A DNA stretch of 64,000 bases, from positions 5,189,781 to 5,253,780 of the forward strand of contig CM064866.1 of assembly GCA_032719365.1 (NCBI GenBank). The letters are read 5' to 3'. The notes under the pieces are model-generated. The model did not search any database. It saw nothing but the letters and a program-made list of their open reading frames with translations, and was not told the origin of the DNA. This DNA is from Prinsepia uniflora. Its lineage: Eukaryota; Streptophyta; Magnoliopsida; Rosales; Rosaceae. Below are positions 36,867 through 47,255 of the stretch, piece by piece. The position numbers and the translations under genes are program-made. The stretch's first letter is position 1; each line of letters starts with the position of its first letter.

Positions 36867-37158
36867 TAACAGGACTCATCCCTATCCCACGGGGACCACC
36901 CTGGGATGTGCCCTGTTTCCATCTAACAACGACCCCAAAGTACTAATAATACCCTTTACGGGATTAACATTTAACAAACAAAACCAGTTCCAGTTCTACA
37001 TTGTCAGACCAGGGATACACATTTTACACAAAAGTGAGCACATATGTCAATTTACATAATGGTGATCAACCTACCCAAACGGGTGTACAGGTGCGCAAAG
37101 ACAATTATCTATGCCTCGTCCTCTCGATCAGTCGCTGACTTAGTGTCACAGCCTGGAA
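36867..37158 (-). mobile_element. Diverged minus-strand LTR segment (LTR-G, part 1)
   Basis: Begins with AACAGGACTCATCCC, like a mutated LTR start, and reads on to GCCTGGAA, where solo LTR S3 is inserted (TSD TGGAA). The same sequence continues after S3 at 39940 with TGGAAGG, then GGGTGAGTGGACC and ATGCATGCATTC. It therefore acts as the host for S3 and, further on, for S4. Confidence 0.55.
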
Positions 37159-39939
37159 TGACACGACCCATCCCAATCCCCCGGGGATTACCGTGGAATG
37201 TGTCATGCTCCCGTCTGACCAGAGGTGTCAGAGAAGGGATAACCTGTTGCCACTGCCCAAACGGGCTTCTAGAGTGCACAAGGATCGATGGAGGAGGTGT
37301 GCAATGTCCCAGTCTCTGCGGCAGTCGCATCCGGAATCAACCTGAAGGGCATTAAAAACAAAAGCTGTGAGTGGACGAAAATAAACAAGTTTGTTTAAAA
37401 CATTTATAAAGAGATTTATGCCCCTCAGTAAAAACATATGCATGCACCAAAAACCAATAACCACATATTTATTTAGAAATAACCATTAGGGCCTTAGCCC
37501 GGAAACCAAAGCATAGTTTCAAATCCCAAAAGTAAATCCAAGAGTTATTTAATAAATCCAGTAAGATACATTTATTATTTTTTTCCATCTCCGGCATCCA
37601 CGATGCCTAGCGTCCTTGACGCTTGACGTCCCCGACGTCATATCTCACGGTATTAAGCAACGCGTGCTGCCCGGGGTCTCACCGGGTCCATATCTCTGAC
37701 ATCCCCGATGTCTGACGTCCTCGACGTCTAATCATAGCAATCCTGCTCCTAGATCACTATACGGTCCGGCTGCTCCGTACAATGACCCCTAGCAGACAAT
37801 GCACCGTGACTTCTCCAGTGTCCCCGACACTTGGAGGAGACCAATATATCCTCGTATCGAGATGGTTTTATGGAACACATTTTATTATTCATTTCCAAAA
37901 TATCACAAGGGCCCTGCCCCGAATTTCTATAAAACCGTCATAACTCCAAATAGTTGATTATCAAATCCGAAATCATTTATTCAATTCCATTTTAGGGTCC
38001 CCGACCCCAAATCACATATATAAATCAACTGGGCCCCTCGCCCGATTTCATAAGTCAACTGGGCCCCTGACCCGATTTCTCAAATCAACTGGGCCCTTGG
38101 CCCGATTTCTTAAATCAGTTGGGCCCTTGGCCCGAATTCAATTTATCAAATCCGTAACCGTTTCATGAAATCATATCCGAACCACAATTATGGAAATCAG
38201 TGCAAATCCAGAAATCCTCGATTTACGTGCAAACACGTAACTCGCCTCGAAATGCTTGAAATCATATAAATTCACCGATATCCAAAATAAATCATAAAAT
38301 CACAATTATAACAATCATGAAACAGTTATGCATGCATCGAATTTATAAAACCAATGTCCACTCACAGACCGTTTAACCGAGCGCCTCGATACGAGTGCCA
38401 TAGGCCTTCTCGGGCCACACTATTATCACCAGGACTCCCAATCCTGTCCAAATCACATTAGAGGGTCACTAACCTCTTCATTAACATCCTATTACAGTCC
38501 CGTAATTTTCTCGAATTTTTAACTATTTTTAAACTGGATTTAAAACCTTCGGACATCCCGAACAATATCGAAACGGGGTCCGATTGACACGAAACCAACG
38601 CTAAAATGTTCTCTGGTAAACGGGTCGGATACCCGCGATTCCAACCCGATTAGATAACCATCAATTCGACCTCGATTCCTTCCATTTTTTATTCCAACAC
38701 ATTCCTCAACTATCTAATCAAAGTTCTATGTCCCTGATTCACCAAAACAGTCCCAAAATCAGACCCACGACCCGTGATCACCCAAACGGGTCTATCACCC
38801 AAACTCTGAGTTTTCCAAACCATAATCCAATTATCTTAACAGTGATCTCATTAGGAATAATATGAACCAAAAGACATGACTAATTGGACAAGATATCACC
38901 TTAAACGTCACGACTCCAAGCTTGGATTTCCGGCCATCCGACGCGCCTGTGTACGGCTCCAGGAGCCTCGAAAATGGCCACATTTGATCTGAATCGACTC
39001 GTGGAGGTTCCAGGAAGCTCATTCAATCCTCGAATAGTCATGGGCTGGCCTAAAACTGGAAGTTCGAATTTGAACTTCACACAAAACCAGTTCGGGTTTT
39101 TCAGAACACCCCACATACCAAATCCTTCTCATTTTTCCCTCTCTCAATCTCTGAGTGTTTCACTCAGCACCCAAACTCTCTTCCCGTTCAAAACCCACTC
39201 AATTTTGGCATGGGGATGACTGATCAAGTGTGGGAAATAGTCCTCTGTTTTCTTCTATTTTCAGGTGCACCAGCCATAGTTAATGGCCAACCTCACCGTC
39301 CCACACAGCCTTGCATCGCACAATCATTAATAAACACTTCCACAACACATATACAATAGTTTAGGCCAGCAATTTTCCCCACAAACAAACCACCCGTGCA
39401 CTGGCCATGTTCCCATCCACGGTGCTACAGTAACCGTTCAAACAACTCTGTGAAATTACTATTCTGCCCCTGTGCAGAAAATTACCAAAATGCCCCTCAC
39501 ACATCCAGACCCGTAACTCGGTCATTCGGACTCCGATTGATGCGTGTCGCCTGTCTACGGACTTAGGGTATCAAGACCTTCCTAACGGTCCTTGGCCCTT
39601 GGCCATCGGACCTTCCGATCGAAAAGTCTACATTTTCCCCTATTTCATCCAAATTACGAAAATGCCATTGAACTTCCGTACGTCATAACTTTCACCACGA
39701 ATGTCGGAATCGAACGTGCCACCTGTCTATGAACTCATGACGTCCCAAACTACGTCACGGTCATTGGTCAAAGTCCTCCATTTGACCGTCCAAATTAAAA
39801 GTCAACGTTTTGCCCACGCCCAGGGACAAAACGGTCATTTTGCACAATTCGTCCGAAATCACTCAACTAATCCCAGATTAGTCATTCTAACTCATAATTA
39901 AATAATATTAAATCCCGATACTCGGGACGGGTCGTTACA
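37159..39939 (-). mobile_element. Solo LTR S3 (minus)
   Basis: TGACACGACCCATCCC ... CGGGACGGGTCGTTACA, 2781 bp, flanked by TGGAA (37154-37158 and 39940-39944). It is close kin of the E2 LTRs along most of its length, with a missing block around 38615 where the CACGCGC cluster of E2 would be and a different segment about 38840-39440. Bracket arms 37366-37376 and 38356-38367. No internal domain. Confidence 0.94.
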
Positions 39940-40088
39940 TGGAAGGTCAAGAAAAACATTTAAAGGGTGAGTGGACCAAAAATAATTAAGTGATAAAACT
40001 CATTTGCAACCAATAATAATATTTAGACACTCTGTTTTCCAAACATGCATGCATTCAAGTCAAATCATAAAACGGGATGAAACAATGT
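39940..40088 (-). mobile_element. LTR-G, part 2
   Basis: Short host piece between S3 and S4. It holds GGGTGAGTGGACC (39967-39979) and CATGCATGCATTC (40043-40055), the left bracket and palindrome of the general LTR plan. It ends in AATGT, the TSD of S4. Confidence 0.5.
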
Positions 40089-42101
40089 TGACAGGACCCA
40101 TCCCCGAATGACATAGATAATCGTGCTCGGTCCTGCTCCCGTCTGACAAGTCAACTGAAGTTCCGAAATTACCCTCAGCACTTGCCAAATAAGGGATAAT
40201 TGCACCTGTGCCCACTCATACCTCCACCTCTCAATGAGCCTCGATCATCGCGCCACGACCTAGAGGGTCAATAAAATAGAAAAGGTGTGAGTGGACAAAA
40301 CAAACTTTTATAAATACATTTACCAAAATACATTCTTACCCTTCAGTTTCACAAACATGCATGCATATTGACACGACCCATACCAATCCCCCAATTAACA
40401 TGGGATGCGTCATGCTCCTGTTTGAAAAAAACGTGTCAGACAAAGGATAATACATACCTCAGTCCATACGGGGCTCCTAGAGTGCGCCAGGATCGGTGGA
40501 GGAGTGCGATGTCTCGTTCTCTGCTACAGCCCGCATCCGTAATCAACCTGCAGGGCAATAAAACCATTCAGAACTGTGAGTGGACGAAAATAAATAAGTT
40601 CATAAAAACACATTTTCATAAAGATATTTATGCCCTTCACTAAAAAGTATGCATGCATCGTAAAATCACTAATCAAAACCTTTGCTCAATAGACCATTAA
40701 GGTCTTAGCCCAAAAACTGTAACTCAAAACCAAGTGTGGGAACTCAGCCCAAAACTGTAGAATACCAAATCTGTAAATACAAAACCAAGCGAGCCACTGC
40801 CCAAATCCATAAACACAAATCCAGTTGAAAAATCATTTCATAGATCCATTAGTCCATATTTACCACATAACCATCCTCGGTATCCCAGATGGCTAGCGTC
40901 CCAGACGCTTGACGTCCCAGACATCATATCTCACGGTAATAAGCAACACGTGCTACCCGGGGTCTCTTCGGGTCAATATCTCTGACATCCCAGGTGTCTG
41001 ACGTCCCAGACGTCTAATCACAGCAATCCTGCTCCTGAGTCACTATACAGTCTGCTAGCTCCGTATAATGACCCATCACAGGCAATGCACCGTGACTTCC
41101 CCAGTGTCCCAGACACTTGAAGAAGACCATCACATATCCTCGTATCAAGAGGGTATATGGAAAACAGTTTTACAAAGCCATTTCAAAACATCTCAATGGG
41201 CCCTACCCTAAATTCCCATAAAACATCACAAATCTATTTAGGGTCCCCGACCTGAAATCACGTTTATAAAACATAGGGTCCTAGACTCGAAATCAAATTT
41301 ATAAAACTCAACTGGGCCTTATGCCCGATTTTGTAAACCACTGGGCCCCCGACCCGATCACATAACTCAAAAGGGTCTCAGCCCGATTTCGTAAACCAAC
41401 TGGGCCCCTACCCCGATCATGTAATTCAAATGGGTCTCATGTCCTAGTTTATCTCTCCAAAACCAAAACCATACCAAAGAACCATTATTAAACTCACAAT
41501 CACATAGCAATAGTATAAACTCGTAAATATCAAAATACGTGTAAATACAAATTTACCTCGAAATACATGTAAATATAGAATTACCTCGAAATACGTGCAA
41601 TCATGTATACAACTAGTGCCACAATCATCATCATAGAAATCACGTATGTAAAACATATAAAATAGTTATGCATGCATCACAGTTTAGAAAACGAAGTCCA
41701 TTCACAGACCGGCATATGCTACCACCTCGATACGTGTGCCATAAGCCTTCTCGAGCCCCATCACTATCACCGGGACTTCCAAACCTGTCCAAACCACACT
41801 AGAGAGTTACTAACCTCTTCATTAACCTCCTATTGAAGCCCCGTAATTTTCCCGAATTTTTAACTATTTTTAAACTCAATTCAAAACCTTCGGACACCCC
41901 GAAACATATTGAAACGGTGTCCGATCGATACGAAACCAGTCCAAATGTTTGTTACATTGAATAGATGAAAAGTTGTGTTGAAAGTATCCCCAAAAAGTCC
42001 CTCACATGCCCCCACGCGCGGTCTGAACTTTCTGCTCGAGAAACCCACACACCGGGCACTGTTCATTGTCTTCCTCAGGCAGACTAAGTTCAGACCGGTT
42101 C

Positions 42102-45088
42102 TGTGATGACCCGTTCCGGAAAATGAGATTGGATTAGTATTTATTGATAGATTAGTAACTATAATCAGTGATTAATTGGATGCTCTCAGACGGACGGTGC
42201 GAAATGACGATTTTGCCCCTAGAATGGGCAAAAATGTTGACTTTTCGTTCGGGCGGTCAAATGGACTTTTACCGCTGACCGTGACGTAGGCCGGGACGTC
42301 ACGAGTCCATAGATAGGTGGCACGTCCGAGGGAAAAGTTATGACGTTCGAAAGTTCGAGGGTACTTTGGTAATTTGGTCAAATAAGAGCGAAAGGTTGAC
42401 TTTTTGGACAACAAGGAATTTCCACGTATTTCAAGGACCGTTAGATAGGTCTCGATCTCCTGGATACAACGACAGGCGGCATGTGTCGATTGGAGTTCAG
42501 ACGTTAAAGTTACGGGTCTAGGAATTCGAGGGGCAAAATAGTAATTTGTCCTTGAATGGCCTTCTGGACAATTCCTACATTGGGAATTATGCCCACTCAG
42601 AGATGGGAACTTGGCTGTTGATTGGCAATGGTGCTACAGAGTTGTTGACACGTGGCTGGGTCTGGATGGTGGTGGAAACTACTTACAATTTCTCAAATTT
42701 GCCACACACTATTCAAATATCAGTTGCACGGTTTGGTGGTACGAGGGAAAAACAGAGAGACAGAGACGGTGAGGAATTCAAACCCCCAGCTATCCCCGAT
42801 TGAAGGTGCTATGTAAACAAAAATGAAAGAATAATCAACGTGGAAGAAGGTGGTGAAGTCGTGGATGCCGCCGTGCACGGTGACGGTTGAAGGAGGACCT
42901 AAACCGTGAACTCCCCTATTGAGGATCAAATGGAAGGTGGTGATTTCTTGGGTTTTGATAGATTGTATTAGTTGGAAGAGGCTACTGGAGGTCTGGGGAA
43001 GTGAATAGGCTCGTTTTCGAAGCTTGGGATGGACGGTAAGTGAACCTTCCATGGAAATTGTTTTTAAAACTCAAACATGGCAAACTTGGTTTTGATGACT
43101 GATACGTGAAACAGTTATTTGATTGAGGTATTGGACGTCACAAGGAGGCATTTGGACGAGGAAATTAGGGACTGTGATGACTGGAACCATGGAAACAGAG
43201 AGGAGTAAATTTTGTGTGGAATCGATGCTTGGGAAGGTAACCTCTCAACTTTGTTTCTCAACTTTGGAACCATAGATCAATTACCTGAGACAGGACAAAA
43301 CTGTTAGGGTGAAAAAGGGATGGAATCGGACTGTAAATGAATGAAAATCGGCCACGTCGATTCGGACTAGACCGGACTGGTCTGAACCGGGTTTACCCGA
43401 GGTAGACGATGATAGTGCTGGGCGCGTGGCTCCCATGCGCAGCCCCTTTGGGCGGCGTATGAGGGCGCGTGACATGGATTTTGAGGATGGTTCCAACACA
43501 ACTTTTAAAGTATTCGATGTAATGAACATTTTGGGATTTGTTTCGAGTCAATCGGACATCGTCTCGATAGTGTTCGGGATGTCCGAAGGTTTTAGGGCTA
43601 GTTTAAAAATAGTTAAAAATACGAAAAAAATACGGGGCTTTAGTATAAGCTTTATGAAGTAGTTAGTGACCTCACTATGGGATTTGGACAGGTTCGGAAA
43701 AGCCGGTGATAGTGGATTGGCCGAGAACGGCATAGGTGCACGCGTATCGAGGCGACGACGCTATGGTCTGTGAGTGGACTTTACTTTCTAACTTATGATG
43801 CATGCATATATGTTTTTATGTGTTTTCTATACGTGATTCTATGATTTGATTATGCACTTGATGATTTACGATTTTGCACCATTTTCGAGATATTTACGAA
43901 ATTGCGCGTTTTACGGGATTTTGATCAATGTTGTGATTTGACTATGGTAATGATTTGATTTTGGGATTTGAAACATGATTTGATTTCAATGATTTGAAAT
44001 GGATTTCAAAAAAGTGATTTCGGGCTTGGAGCCCTATTTCTGAGATTTCGATAAACGAGTTTTCGGTCTTGAAACTGGATTTCGGAAATGATATTTCGGA
44101 TTTGATTTTGAGATTTGGAAAGGAAATCTAGATTTGGGTTCGGGACAGTGGTTCGGGATGAAGGATTACGGAATCATTGTTGCGAATTCGGTGATGGATT
44201 TTCTATGGTTTTCACTGTTGATTGGAAAAATGGTTTTGGGTTTAAAGACCCGGAAAAAGAAAGGAAAAACCGCTACATCTGGTTTTGAGTTTAGAGACTC
44301 GGTTGATTAACGAGGGGAGGGCCTGGATTGATATGTTTTGAGTTTAAAGACTCGGTATATGTTTTGAGTTTAAAGACTCAGTTATTGTGATACCCCTCGA
44401 GGCCTGTGATTGTGTTTTGAGTTTAAAGACTCGTCGATATCCCGGGAAGGCCTGATATTGCGCATGGTTTTGAGTTTAAAGACTCGGGCGCACTTCAGAT
44501 CCAGCAAACTCGTATGATTGATGTTTTTCACTGGTTTTTCACTGGTTTTCCGATGTTTTGGGCAGTGGCTCGGATGATATGGATTTGATGCGTTTTGGGA
44601 TTGAGTTCCCATATTTGAGATTGATTTGTGATTTGAGGATGAGGCCTGGATTTGAATAGCGGATTTGATTCGGGTTTTCAAATGGTTTTCATTGATGGTT
44701 TTGATATGAATGGTTTCATAACGTGTATTGGCATGCATGCATTAGTTTTTACATGGAGGGTAAAAATGTAATTTTCTTCTGAACTATTTTCTGAACTTAT
44801 TACTCATTTTTGTCCACTCACAGTCTTTTCATGTTTTCGATACCTTCCAGGTTGTTGCGGTGCGGGCTGTTGGTTGAGAGAGGCGGAGACATCACATCCG
44901 CGATCCACAGTAGTTTCGGTGCACTCTAGGAAGTCTGGACACTTTTAGGACGGTTGGATCGAGAATCTCTTGTCCAACTTACGTGTCACATGGAGGTTGG
45001 ACGTCAGTTTAGCTTTCGTGTCATGCGTAAGTTAGACGGGAGCAGGATTTAGCCCTTAATCCAGGGGGATTGGCGGCGGGTCCTGTCA
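42102..45088 (+). repeat. 5' LTR of E3
   Basis: TGTGATGACCCGTTCCGG ... GGCGGGTCCTGTCA. Bracket arms about 43769-43779 and 44812-44823. Units of GAGTTTAAAGACTC recur between about 44330 and 44490. A CACGCGC/GCGCGTG cluster is near 43420-43470. The 110-codon minus frame at 42720-43052 is repeated in the 3' LTR and is not a gene. Confidence 0.94.
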
Positions 45089-45090
45089 AT

Positions 45091-45102
45091 TGGTATCAAA
45101 GC
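45091..45102 (+). other. E3 primer binding site (variant initiator tRNA-Met)
   Basis: TGGTATCAAAGC, two bases after the LTR end; it differs from the canonical TGGTATCAGAGC of E1 and E2 by one base (G to A). It is either a decayed or a variant site. Confidence 0.85.
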
Positions 45103-47166
45103 AGGTTTTGTGCGCTGTGCGCGAATTTTGGTTCCCAGAGTCATTGGTTCGTTGACTTGGATGTTGTGATACGACTATGGATGTGATGTCTCGATGCGGA
45201 ACAGTCCATCTTCAACCTGGACGCGATAGTGACAATACGTTCGTTAGTGGTTAGTTAGCAGCAATTGTTAGTGCCAGGGTGATAGTCGCTCGATACGCGG
45301 TGTAAGGTATGGCGTATGTCGGCTTAGAGCCGGAGTAGTTAGCATAAGTGGCGCTAGGTTTTGCTTGATGGTTAGACCATATGGTCAGAGTTATGTTAGC
45401 AAGTTTAACCTGGATGGTAGCCGGCGAGCTACAGTTGAGTAGGCTGGTCGGTCTGTGGGTCTGATAGTAGCCTATTAAGCTGGTGGTATACGTGGGCCGA
45501 GGAGGCCGGTTGACGGTGGCCTGTTGGGCTGGATGGTGTTTGGACGATGAAAGTATGGACTTGTGATCATTTGGTCAGTTGTGTTGAGCTTGGACTTGTG
45601 CGGCTACGAGTAGCCAGATACCTCGAGTGACGGGGCATAGGCAACGACTTGAGGATCTGAGGGATTCCCCCTAGTGAAGGATACTGGTTGACGATGGGGT
45701 ATAAACCTTACGATAAGGGATGGTCTTAGTCGGGCGTGACGGCCCGAGTGGTAAGATTGTTGTACACTAGTGACTTTCGCGGGTTCGGATAACCCGTAGG
45801 ACGGGGATGATTTGAGGAACCCCGTTGGGATGACTGGTTGGGAGGACTAGTCGGGACTGTAAGTACCCTTATGAGAAACCCTAGAGGAAGTGCTTAGTTT
45901 GGAAACTGTGAGTTTAGGGTTAGTGGTTAGGAAGTTGTTATGGTTGGGCCGATTCACAGCTGGACTGGAGATGGTGCCGCTAGATGCAACTGAGGTAGGG
46001 AATGGTTGATGGACGACTCTGGACTAGTTTAGTGTTGGGTACTCAGCGTATTGAACTCTGAGGGAGGTTAGTTTCCCCGAACCGAGCGAAGTTCAAGGGT
46101 TTGACTCGAAAGGAGCAGAGGTTCGGGCCTGATGTATTGGGAGTCCTGGAGTAGAGAGGATATACCACAAGTTGGGATGCTTGTGAATGATCGGATGGGC
46201 ACATCGAGTCGAGGTTGTGGCCAGTTGTGAGGTGATGGTATACTTGAGGATGAAGTCTCATGGGAATCTCGAAATCGGGAGATTTAGTGGTGGCACTGTT
46301 GGAGTCGTAACCCCCTTGGACATGGACACGGATGGATGTGTTCGAGAATGGAAAGAGTACTTAGTGACGCCGGGAGTGGCTTGTGTGGCGAGTGTCGTAG
46401 GATAGTGCTAAGTTGGGTTAAGGCAGGACAACCTGTGATGTCCTAGTTGTGGACCTTTGAGAGTTTTGTTGGTGTATGACGGAAGGAAATGGAAAAGGAG
46501 TGACCATAACTGATCGATATAAGGTTATTGAAGAGAACCCATAATCTAGACATGTCAGATCTGATGTGTTACTGGACCGAACGGCTCTAATAGTGACATG
46601 TGTTAGACTCGTAGTCAGGTAGTGTGGATTATGGATGGTGTTTCCATAGGTCGACAGTGTTAGTGGTTAGTGGAACCACTGGTGAGAGGATCGGCTGAAT
46701 TGGGGGTTGACACAAATACGTTGTGGTGAGGTTGACATGGATCGCTGACGGAAGTTGTATGGAACATTGCATGAATCTTGGTGCATAGGAGTACCAAGAC
46801 CGGTAGATGTCGTCTTGTAAATGGATGCACTTGAGACTTGTGTTCGACGACGGTGAACTCGCATGAGGTACTAGGACATTGGTACGAGGTACGCTCGACT
46901 CGAGGAGGAGCTGGAAGTGTTGAAACTAGACTCAGTGGTGTGGTGGCGCACCCCGTGCTGGTTGAATCGTGAGTGTCGACTAGTGTGACGTTAAAGGTAC
47001 TTTGGGTACGAGTTGAACAGTGTTGACCTCGGACGAAAATCAAAGGATTACGAGATGGACTGGAAGTTGGCAAAGATGTGGTGACAGTCTGGAAACTGTC
47101 AGGATAAACCGGAGTGGTAGGTGCTGGACACCGGGTAGGAGACCCAGATGCGAGACTAGTTAGAAG

Positions 47167-47241
47167 TACGAGATTCAGAATTTCGGGTACGAGATTCAGA
47201 ATTTCGGGGACGAGATTCAGAATTTCGGGGACGAAATTCTT
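47167..47241 (+). repeat. 21-bp tandem repeat before the E3 polypurine tract
   Basis: About three and a half copies of ACGAGATTCAGAATTTCGGG precede the PPT. The last copy shades into the conserved pre-PPT signature TTTCGGGGACGAAATTC. It is a local expansion of a sequence that is single-copy in E1 and E2. Confidence 0.85.
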
Positions 47242-47255
47242 TAAGGGGGGTAGAT
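47241..47255 (+). other. Polypurine tract of E3
   Basis: TTAAGGGGGGTAGAT directly before the 3' LTR start TGTGACGACCC. Same tract as in E1, on the opposite strand. Confidence 0.88.

Larger units (their letters stand above)
45089..47255 (+). other. Non-coding internal domain of E3
   Basis: About 2.17 kb between the LTRs. Sense frames are short and closed by stops. A 202-codon antisense frame at 46660-47268 reads across tandem repeats and the LTR boundary and has no domain. From about 46430 on it aligns by eye with the 3' non-coding part of E1. Confidence 0.75.

Noticed and set aside
45091..45102. tRNA-like matches (TGGTATCA...) at 12272, 30490 and 45091
   Set aside because: These are 12-base primer binding sites next to LTR ends. 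No tRNA cloverleaf is present.
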